The notes below the pieces were generated by a model that searched no databases, was not told the DNA's origin, and saw only the letters and a program-made list of their open reading frames with translations. Both the position numbers and the translations under genes were made by a program. Source: JBLHKW01 sp047618565 (GTDB lineage Bacteria > Planctomycetota > UBA1135 > GCA-002686595). From it: 17,477 bases of DNA. Each line of letters opens with the position of its first letter. Position 1 is the stretch's first letter. Of this stretch, positions 1 through 6,198 are shown piece by piece. The DNA lies in the NCBI GenBank assembly GCA_047618565.1, contig JBLHKW010000116.1, forward strand, positions 1-17,477, written 5' to 3'.

Positions 1-2252
1 TGACCAGCGTCGTGGTCTTCCTGCCCCTGATCTTCATGGGCAGCAACGCCACGCTGCGCATCATGCTCGGGGCCCTGGGCATCCCGCTCTGCACCTCGCT
101 GCTCTTCAGCCTGCTGGTCGCGCTCGTCTTTTTGCCGGTCAGCACGTCGCGCATCCTCGGAGGCCGGCCGGCCGTGGCCGAGAGCGTTGGGCGCTGGATG
201 ACGCCGCTGGTCGACGCCCCCGTGCGCGCCCTGGCCCACGGGATCGGCGCCCTGCGCTACCTCGCCCACGGTTTCACTCGCGCGCTCTTCGCCATCAACC
301 GGCTCGCCCTGCGAATCCTGACGCCGCTGCGCTGGGTCCTGGCAGTGGGCCTTATCGCCCTGGCTGCGTGGCGTGTCCAGCTTGTCGCCCCGACCCTCGG
401 TGCCGCCAAACAAGGCCTCTCCCCCTTCGGGATCCCCACCGACAGTATCCAGGCCGCACAGGGTTGGCTCGGATTCGGGGCCGCATTCGCGCTGCTGGGC
501 GCCGCACTCGCCATCTTCGGCCTGCCGCGCTGGCGCCGCCGCGCCCCATCCAGCCCGCTGGCACCGAGCGCCTTCACCCCGGCGGGTACCTCGGTCATCG
601 CCTGGCTACAGAGCGCCAACCGCGCCCTGCTCGGCTGGACCCTCAACCACCGACCGTTCGCAGCCTTCCTCGCGCTGATCGCCTTCGCATCCGTGGTCAT
701 TCCGATCAGCAACATGCAGATCGCGGCCTTCGGTCAGGAAGAGGACACCACCAGCCTCGACGTGCGCGTCTCGCTCGAGGACAACTTCACCTTCGCCGAG
801 GCCAGCAAGGAGATGGCCGCCTACGAGGAGTTCCTCGAGGACTACCGCGAGGAGTTCGGCTTCGAGCACATGATCAGCCGCTTCAACCCGGGCGGCGGCG
901 AGGTCGGATTGCGCTGGTCCGACCAGCAGGACCCGGAGTATCTGAACGATATCCGCGCCAAGCTGCGGCGCACCCTGCCCAAGTTCCCGGGGCACCATGT
1001 GCGCCTGTCGAGCGAGCAACAGCTCGGCTCGACTTCCAAGCAATACGTGTGGTTCCAGCTGCGGGGCACTAACGCCGAGGCACTCGAGAGCTACGGACAG
1101 CAGGCGATCGAGCTGCTCGAGGCAGTCCCTGGCCTGACGGACGTATCCTCTGCGCTGGAGTCCGCCCCGGAACAGGTGCGCCTCGAGATCGACGCGGAGG
1201 CGGCCCACTCCTACGGCGTCACTGCGGACGCTACCCTGCGCAACGTCTCCTGGGTCCTGCGTGGAGCCAACCTGCCGCGCTTCCATGAAGAGGGTCGCGA
1301 GGTGCCCCTGATCATGGAGTACGACACGGAGCGCCTGGCGGGTCTGGACACCCTGCGCGACCTGCAGATCTTCAACGGGGAGGCCATCGTCCCGCTGTCC
1401 GCCTTCACCGAGCTCTCGTTCACCCGCGGCCAGCGCAACATCCGGCGCACCAACGGCAAGACGACCTTCAACATCCAGGCGCGCCTGTCCGACCCCAACC
1501 GCCAGCTCGAGCTCGTGGACACGGGCTACGCGGCGCTCGATGCGCTCGACATGCCGCGCGGCTTCAGCCTCGGCCGGGATGACAGCGCGCTCGCGAAACA
1601 GCAACAGGAGACGGGCGAAATGCAGTCCGCCGTGACGCTCAGCATCGTGCTGGTGTTCCTGCTCATGGCGATCCTGTTCGAGTCCCTGCTTCTACCGATC
1701 TCGGTGCTCACGACGATCCCCTTCGCCGTGCTCGGAGCGATGTGGACCATGTTCCTCACGGGCACGGTGATGGATTCAGTCGGCTGGATCGGGATCATCA
1801 TCCTGGTCGGCCTGGTCGTGAACAACGGCATCGTGCTGATCGACAAGATCCACCGCCTGCGCCTCTCAGGCGTCGAGCGCAGCAAGGCCGTGCTCGATGG
1901 CGCGTCCGCACGCGTACGCCCGATCCTCATGACGGCTCTGACGACGATCTTCGGCCTGATGCCCATGGCCCTGGGCGAGGCCGTGCGCCAGGGCATCGAC
2001 TACCGCGCCCTCGCAACATGCGTGGCCGGCGGCCTGACAATCTCGACCTTCTTCACCCTGTGGGTCGTCCCGCTCGCCTACACCCTCGCGGACGACCTCG
2101 CGCATTCCCTGAGCTGGGTCGGCAAGCGCACGGTGCAATGGGGCCAATCGAAACCCAGTACCGAGTTTGCCCTGAATTACGGATCGCAGAAGGCCGCGCA
2201 GGACACCCTGGCCGGCGCCGGTGCGGCACGCGGCCCGATGGACAAGGCCTGA
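1..2252 (+). CDS. RND efflux transporter, C-terminal part (5' truncated by window edge)
   Basis: This is an inner-membrane resistance-nodulation-division pump, a proton-driven exporter that normally works with a periplasmic adaptor and an outer-membrane channel. The frame is open from base 3 (TSVVVFLPLIFMG...), which is the conserved segment entering TM6 of the AcrB family, so roughly the first 450 residues lie outside the window. Numbering from the GTG codon at 12: the TM6 region is about 12-43, TM7 about 215-232, the second periplasmic porter/docking region about 233-538, and TM8-TM12 about 540-690. TM10 carries GLVVNNGIVLID and the TM11 start carries RVRPILMT. Asn stands where AcrB has Lys940, as in many non-AcrB RND families. 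Residues about 50-210 form an unusually long TM6-TM7 linker with two extra hydrophobic stretches (about 105-125 and 150-171). The family assignment is secure; the substrate is unknown. The gene ends 13 bases from the stop codon of a convergent gene. Confidence 0.93.
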   Translation, partial: TSVVVFLPLIFMGSNATLRIMLGALGIPLCTSLLFSLLVALVFLPVSTSRILGGRPAVAESVGRWMTPLVDAPVRALAHGIGALRYLAHGFTRALFAINRLALRILTPLRWVLAVGLIALAAWRVQLVAPTLGAAKQGLSPFGIPTDSIQAAQGWLGFGAAFALLGAALAIFGLPRWRRRAPSSPLAPSAFTPAGTSVIAWLQSANRALLGWTLNHRPFAAFLALIAFASVVIPISNMQIAAFGQEEDTTSLDVRVSLEDNFTFAEASKEMAAYEEFLEDYREEFGFEHMISRFNPGGGEVGLRWSDQQDPEYLNDIRAKLRRTLPKFPGHHVRLSSEQQLGSTSKQYVWFQLRGTNAEALESYGQQAIELLEAVPGLTDVSSALESAPEQVRLEIDAEAAHSYGVTADATLRNVSWVLRGANLPRFHEEGREVPLIMEYDTERLAGLDTLRDLQIFNGEAIVPLSAFTELSFTRGQRNIRRTNGKTTFNIQARLSDPNRQLELVDTGYAALDALDMPRGFSLGRDDSALAKQQQETGEMQSAVTLSIVLVFLLMAILFESLLLPISVLTTIPFAVLGAMWTMFLTGTVMDSVGWIGIIILVGLVVNNGIVLIDKIHRLRLSGVERSKAVLDGASARVRPILMTALTTIFGLMPMALGEAVRQGIDYRALATCVAGGLTISTFFTLWVVPLAYTLADDLAHSLSWVGKRTVQWGQSKPSTEFALNYGSQKAAQDTLAGAGAARGPMDKA

Positions 2253-2265
2253 TCTCGGGCGACCG

Positions 2266-3645
2266 TCAGGCGCTCTCAGCCCGCGCGACGTCCGAGAACC
2301 AGAAGCCTGGCCGCTCCGGAGACGCATGCTCGTGAGCGTGGTCGAACCAGGCCGGTACGGAGGCACTGATGGTGGACGCCGCAGTCAGGAGGTCCTGGCC
2401 TGTGATCGGCTGCGGGCGGCCGCTGTCGAGCGCTTCGCGCAAGCGGACCTCTGTCGCCAGGCCCAGCATGTGCTTCAGATCGGTTACGGAGAAGCCCACT
2501 GTGCTGGCCGCGATGGCGGACAGGTCGACGCTCTCGAAGGGCTTGCCGCGCATGAGGATCTCCATGATCGCAACGCGATCGGCGGCGTCCGGCGCTCCCA
2601 CGAACAGCCTCTGGTCAAACGCTCCGACCAGGCCCGGATCGACGGCCCAGGGCGCCTCCGTCGAGGCCACGACCAGCACGCCTTCGTTGCAGTCCACGGT
2701 GCCCGAGAGCTCGGTCAGGAACTGGGAATGGAGGCGTTCTGCCGCCGCCACGCCCGGTTCGAGCAGGCTCTCGATCTCCTGGAAGTAGAGCACGCAGGGT
2801 CGGCACTCACGGGCCATCTGAAAGACGGAGTGCAGGTTGCGCTCGCTCTGCCCTGACCACATCTCCAGCACCGCGTGCGACGCGACGCCGATGAAGCCCA
2901 TCTTGGCCTCGGCCGCGGTGGCCCGGGACACGGTTGCCTTGCCGCATCCGCGTGGACCGAACAGGAGGACGTTGCCCCCGACGGCCTTGCCATAGGCTGC
3001 GAACAGCTCCGCGTGCTGGATCGGCTCCACGGTCTTGATCGACAGCTCACGCTTGATCGAGGACATGCCGCCCACGTCCGCAAACCCCGAAGTCAGCATC
3101 TCGAGATCGACGTTCGCGCCGTGGTTCTCGGGGCCAACCGTCTGGCGCAGTGCGTCGTCGTATTCCTCTTCGCCCTCGTCCTCCTCGGCCTCGTCTCCCT
3201 CGGAGGACTCGGGCTCCGCCTCGCCCGTTCTGGCCTGTGCAAAGCCCAGGCGCGTCGCGAGCTCGGTGTCCATCAGGCTCGGGTCCGCAGCGACCGCTTT
3301 CCGAAATGAAGAGCTGGCTCCGCGCACATCGCCTTCGTGCATACGGATGCGCGCCTGCAGCAAGAACGTCCCGGGCAGGGGCTTCTCGCGCTGGACCAGC
3401 AGATCCAGCAGCACGCCCGCATGGCTGTGACGCCCGCGCTCGAGGTAGCAGTCGGCCAGGGACAGGCGCAGGTCATCGTCCTCGGGCACGACCCGCAGTG
3501 CCTGCCGATAGCGACGCTCTGCGTCGTGCACGCGACCGCCACGACGCAGTACATCGCCCAGGTGCCGCAGCAGGGGGACATTCCTGGGCGAATGCCGCAG
3601 GGACTTCTCGAGGGCCTGGATCGTCTCGTCGTCGGGCGGGGTCAT
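2266..3645 (-). CDS. TPR + AAA-type ATPase domain protein with degraded catalytic motifs
   Basis: The protein has 459 aa. Residues 1-130 hold TPR-like helical repeats (for example LRHLGDVLRRGGRVHDAERR), 142-163 a strongly acidic linker, and about 188-430 an AAA domain of the TPR-AAA type (FADVGGMSSIKREL, MWSGQSERNLHSVF, VGFSVTDLKHML). The ATPase signatures are odd. Walker A is GPRGCGKAT (230-238), with Ala after the Lys where Thr/Ser is expected. Walker B is CVLYFQEIES (284-293), with Gln289 instead of Asp. The sensor-1 Asn is Glu330. The usual arginine-finger stretch RRPGRFDR is replaced by VGAFDQR (340-346). ATP hydrolysis is therefore doubtful; binding or a scaffold role is possible. I chose ATG 3645 because the 56 residues added by an upstream ATG (3813) do not look protein-like and precede the TPRs. 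There is no obvious Shine-Dalgarno. The gene stands alone between a convergent RND gene and divergent ribH. Family confidence is high; the function is unknown. Confidence 0.85.
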   Translation of the reverse strand: MTPPDDETIQALEKSLRHSPRNVPLLRHLGDVLRRGGRVHDAERRYRQALRVVPEDDDLRLSLADCYLERGRHSHAGVLLDLLVQREKPLPGTFLLQARIRMHEGDVRGASSSFRKAVAADPSLMDTELATRLGFAQARTGEAEPESSEGDEAEEDEGEEEYDDALRQTVGPENHGANVDLEMLTSGFADVGGMSSIKRELSIKTVEPIQHAELFAAYGKAVGGNVLLFGPRGCGKATVSRATAAEAKMGFIGVASHAVLEMWSGQSERNLHSVFQMARECRPCVLYFQEIESLLEPGVAAAERLHSQFLTELSGTVDCNEGVLVVASTEAPWAVDPGLVGAFDQRLFVGAPDAADRVAIMEILMRGKPFESVDLSAIAASTVGFSVTDLKHMLGLATEVRLREALDSGRPQPITGQDLLTAASTISASVPAWFDHAHEHASPERPGFWFSDVARAESA

Positions 3646-4039
3646 GATGGAGGCCCTGGGGGAGGGCTTGGCAGGAGATATCGACCTCCGCAACGGCCAA
3701 CTTGCGGGGCCGTCTGGCGAAAGGATTTCCCACCGGTAGGGACAGCCCACCAGGGCCGACGGGCGCCCACCGCAGCCCCAGGATTCCGAAAAATTCCGCC
3801 CGAATCTGGCCACCTGGAAAGTTTTTTCATGGGGCGCTGGCGTGCCCGTACTGCGCCCCGGGGTCAGGGGCCACGTGGCTCGAGCAGCGCGCCCCGCAAG
3901 AAGCGTTCGAGCTGATTGTTCCGTGTGCTCGTGAATCGTTCACGCTAGACTCCCGCGGCTCGCCACGGCGAGGTCACAGCGACCTGCGCCCCTGCGCGGC
4001 AGCCTCCCACCACCCACTCCGTTCCTTATCAATCCTGGT
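3646..4039. other. divergent intergenic region between the AAA-like gene and ribH
   Basis: This 394-base stretch should carry the promoters of two divergently transcribed genes. Open frames crossing it have no recognisable protein content. Visible structure includes a perfect inverted repeat at 3930-3944, followed at once by TAGACT (3946-3951), which could be a -10 element; no good -35 sits 16-18 bases upstream. There is also a T-run at 3831-3836 and a repeated GAATT/GAATC-like patch near 3782-3806. I see no convincing FMN riboswitch, although a few of its words occur near 3720-3810. Confidence 0.5.
3930..3944. promoter_or_regulatory. perfect inverted repeat upstream of ribH, possible operator
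   Basis: CGTGAA-TCG-TTCACG is a 6-bp perfect palindrome with a 3-base centre. It sits about 95 bases before the ribH start and directly next to the -10-like TAGACT at 3946-3951. The position suggests a regulator-binding site over a promoter, but the promoter itself is weakly supported and the regulator is unknown. Confidence 0.35.
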
Positions 4040-4594
4040 ATGGCCCTCGACCCGAAGTCTTCGGAACGAGCGACTTCATCGCGTTCTCAGCACCCCGGTC
4101 CCCATGGGGCCCCTGGGGCCCGGCCCCAGGTCCGGCCCGGAGTTCGCGTCGTCGCCGTCGTCTCGACCTACCACCAGGATTTGACCAGCGCGATGCTCGA
4201 TTCCGCGCGCCAGGAGTTCCTCGACGTCGGCTGGGCAGCCGACGACTTCGAGGTCCTGTGGGTTCCGGGCGCCTTCGAGCTGCCCCTCGCGGCACAGCGC
4301 ATGGCGCGCCGCCAGAACGTCGCCGCGGTCCTTTGTTTTGGACTGATCCTGCGCGGCGAGACCACCCACGACCAGACCATCGCCCAGGCCACGGCCCAGG
4401 GCCTCGTCCAGGTCAGCCTCGAAACGGACAAGCCCGTGCTGTTCGGCGTGCTCACCTGCCAGACCGTCGAGCAGGCCCGCGCGCGCGCACTCGCCACGGG
4501 CGCCGGCACGCACGACAAGGGTGGCGAGGTCGCACGAGCGGCACTGGCCATGCTCGCGTGCCTCGAAACCGCCAGTAACGAAAGCTCACAGTGA
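4040..4594 (+). CDS. ribH: 6,7-dimethyl-8-ribityllumazine synthase
   Basis: The enzyme condenses 5-amino-6-ribitylamino-uracil with 3,4-dihydroxy-2-butanone 4-phosphate to give lumazine, the penultimate step of riboflavin synthesis in the cytoplasm. The protein has 184 aa against about 155 in typical members; the surplus is an N-terminal basic, Pro/Gly-rich extension of about 34 residues. Core motifs are VPGAFELP (75-82), the catalytic loop GLILRGETTH (101-110, with His110 the probable proton-transfer residue), VSLETDKPVLFGVLT (125-139) and a degenerate KGGEVARAALAML helix. The usual SRFN substrate loop reads STYH here. ATG 4040 is the only plausible start before the core, and no clear Shine-Dalgarno precedes it. 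The stop overlaps the nusB start by four bases, so the two are probably translationally coupled. A strong hairpin lies inside the extension coding sequence. The other rib genes are not in the window. Confidence 0.95.
   Translation: MALDPKSSERATSSRSQHPGPHGAPGARPQVRPGVRVVAVVSTYHQDLTSAMLDSARQEFLDVGWAADDFEVLWVPGAFELPLAAQRMARRQNVAAVLCFGLILRGETTHDQTIAQATAQGLVQVSLETDKPVLFGVLTCQTVEQARARALATGAGTHDKGGEVARAALAMLACLETASNESSQ
4112..4130 (+). repeat. GC-rich hairpin in the 5' coding region of ribH
   Basis: CCTGGGGC (4112-4119) and GCCCCAGG (4123-4130) form a perfect 8-bp stem with a 3-base loop, about 70 bases after the ribH start. It is preceded by the 10-bp palindrome CCCCATGGGG (4100-4109). The sequence encodes the non-conserved N-terminal extension. 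An RNA structure here could affect expression, or it could simply be GC-rich coding sequence. Confidence 0.4.
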
Positions 4595-5262
4595 AGAAAC
4601 GTACACGCGCTCGGGAACTATCCCTGCAGTTCCTCTATCAGCTTGACCTGCTCGGCGACGAGCTCATGGACGACCTGCCCGCTTTCATGCGCGAGGAGGA
4701 GCGCGATGCCGAGACCTGCCGTTTCGCCAAGCGCATCGTCCTGGGCACTTTTGAAAAGCGCACGCAGATCGACGAGGAGATCCAGGCCGTCGCACAGAAC
4801 TGGCAGATCTCGCGCATGGCGGTCATCGACCGCAACGTGCTACGCCTCGCCGCGTACGAGCTGCTCTACTGCGATGACATTCCGCCCAAGGTGGCGATCA
4901 ACGAGGCCATCGAGCTCGGCAAGCGCTATTCCACGTCCAACTCGGGAGCCTTCATCAACGGCATCCTCGACAAGATCAAGACGCGCGCATCCGACGGGGT
5001 CGACCCGGATGCAGAGGTGTCTCCGGATGACGTGGCCGCTGAAGACGCGCCGGGCGACGAGGGCGACGAGGGCGACGAGGGCGACGAGGGCAACGAGGGC
5101 GACGAGGGCGACGAGGGCGACGAGGGCAACGAGGGCGACGAGGTGGCCGAGCCGGCCGCCAAGACCGCCGCAGCGCCTGAAGCCAGCCCGGAACCTGTCG
5201 CCGACGATCTGGCCGAGCGCGCGCCGCCGAGCGTTTGGGGGGACCCCGGTACGCCGTCCTGA
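4591..5262 (+). CDS. nusB: transcription antitermination factor NusB with acidic repeat tail
   Basis: NusB binds boxA RNA with NusE/S10 and promotes antitermination of rRNA operons. Residues 1-132 are a complete, normal-length all-helical NusB domain: RTRARELSLQFLYQLD near the N terminus, then VIDRNVLRLAAYELLY (78-93), VAINEAIELGKRYS (101-114) and SGAFINGILDKI (118-129). After that comes an extra tail of about 90 residues. Residues 155-184 are ten Gly-Asp/Asn-Glu triplets encoded by a 9-bp tandem repeat, followed by an Ala/Pro/Glu-rich end; E. coli NusB has no such tail. The start is GTG, overlapping the ribH stop as GTGA, which indicates coupling. The stop TGA is followed by two codons and then the ftsY ATG in the same frame. 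The identity of the domain is secure; the role of the tail is unknown. Confidence 0.95.
   Translation: MKKRTRARELSLQFLYQLDLLGDELMDDLPAFMREEERDAETCRFAKRIVLGTFEKRTQIDEEIQAVAQNWQISRMAVIDRNVLRLAAYELLYCDDIPPKVAINEAIELGKRYSTSNSGAFINGILDKIKTRASDGVDPDAEVSPDDVAAEDAPGDEGDEGDEGDEGNEGDEGDEGDEGNEGDEVAEPAAKTAAAPEASPEPVADDLAERAPPSVWGDPGTPS
5053..5142 (+). repeat. 10 x 9-bp tandem repeat (GGCGACGAG units) in nusB
   Basis: Ten consecutive in-frame units occur. Eight are GGCGACGAG (Gly-Asp-Glu) and two, the fifth and ninth, are GGCAACGAG (Gly-Asn-Glu). The variant units are spaced four apart, which suggests growth by duplication of a larger block. As the unit is a multiple of three, copy-number change would alter tail length without shifting the frame. 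Confidence 0.95.
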
Positions 5263-5268
5263 ACCGAC

Positions 5269-6198
5269 ATGGGCCTCTTCGATCGACTCAAGCGTGGCCT
5301 GACGCGTACGCGCACGGCGCTCTCGGACGGGATCTCCTCGATCTTCAAGGGCGGACGCCCGATCGACCAGGCGCTCTTCGACGAGCTCGAGGAGCTGCTC
5401 TACACGTCGGACCTGGGCAGCATGGCCTCCGACATCACCGCCGAGCTCGCACGCCTGCACAAGCGCGGCGACGTACGCGGTGAAGAGGACGTGCGTGCCG
5501 CCCTGCGTCGCATTCTGCTCGAGCGCCTGGGAGAACGTGAGGCGGAGCCCGAACTCGGCGCCCACCCGACGGTGATCCTGATCGTCGGCGTGAACGGCTC
5601 CGGAAAGACGACCTCGATCGCGAAGCTCGCGCACCGCTTCCAGAGCCAGGGCAAGAAGGTCCTGCTCGCCGCGGGCGACACCTTCCGCGCAGCCGCCGCG
5701 GACCAGCTGCAGATCTGGGCCGAGCGCAACGGAGCGGATATCGTGCGCCAGCAACAGGACGGTGGCGACCCGGCCGCGGTCGCCTTCGACGCCATCTGCG
5801 CCGCGATCGCGCGGGACGTGGACGTGGTGCTGGTCGACACGGCCGGACGACTGCACACCCAGCACGGCCTGATGCAAGAGCTGGAGAAGATACGGCGCGT
5901 GATCCAGAAGAAGATCCCGGAGGCTCCGCACGAGACCTGGCTGGTCCTGGACGGAACGAACGGCCAGAACGCCGTGCAGCAGGCGCGCGAGTTCACGCGC
6001 GCGGTCGATGTCACCGGCCTGATCGTGGCCAAGCTGGACGGAACCGCTCGGGGTGGCGCCGTGTTCACCATCCGCGACGCGCTCGGCCTTCCCGTGCGTT
6101 ATGTCGGCACGGGCGAGTCGCTCGAGCTGCTCGAGGCATTCGACCCCGAGACCTTCGTCGACGCGATCCTCGGGATGAGCACGGTCACCGACCCGTGA
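5269..6198 (+). CDS. ftsY: signal recognition particle receptor FtsY (SRP GTPase)
   Basis: FtsY is the membrane-associated GTPase that docks ribosome-SRP complexes at the Sec translocon. The protein has 309 aa: an N domain of helices at about 1-95 (MGLFDRLKRGLTRTRTALSD) and a G domain at about 98-309. G-domain motifs are GVNGSGKTT (107-115), DTFRAAAADQL (137-147), DTAGR (190-194), AKLDGTARGG (254-263, the usual first residue being Thr) and YVGTGE (278-283). The acidic A domain found at the N terminus of E. coli FtsY is absent, giving a compact NG-only form. The ATG lies six bases after the nusB stop in the same frame, and the stop overlaps the next gene as GTGA. Membrane contact presumably relies on the short amphipathic N-terminal helix. 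Confidence 0.96.
   Translation: MGLFDRLKRGLTRTRTALSDGISSIFKGGRPIDQALFDELEELLYTSDLGSMASDITAELARLHKRGDVRGEEDVRAALRRILLERLGEREAEPELGAHPTVILIVGVNGSGKTTSIAKLAHRFQSQGKKVLLAAGDTFRAAAADQLQIWAERNGADIVRQQQDGGDPAAVAFDAICAAIARDVDVVLVDTAGRLHTQHGLMQELEKIRRVIQKKIPEAPHETWLVLDGTNGQNAVQQAREFTRAVDVTGLIVAKLDGTARGGAVFTIRDALGLPVRYVGTGESLELLEAFDPETFVDAILGMSTVTDP

Noticed and set aside
3715..3812. FMN riboswitch-like words upstream of ribH (TTTCCCACCGG, AGCCC, GATTCCG..AATTCCG)
   Set aside because: The order and spacing of conserved blocks do not match the RFN element: the GCCGAC-like word comes before, not after, the second GAAATTCC-like hairpin, and the first hairpin lacks the GGGTGAAATTCCC form. A covariance-model search with the FMN riboswitch model would decide; a significant hit on the + strand would overturn this.
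3646..3813. N-terminal extension of the AAA-like protein from ATG 3813
   Set aside because: The extra 56 residues (rich in Trp, Pro, Gly, Arg) have no domain content and precede a natural TPR start.
5053..5142. Tandem repeat as a CRISPR array
   Set aside because: The units are 9 bp, contiguous without spacers and in frame inside nusB.
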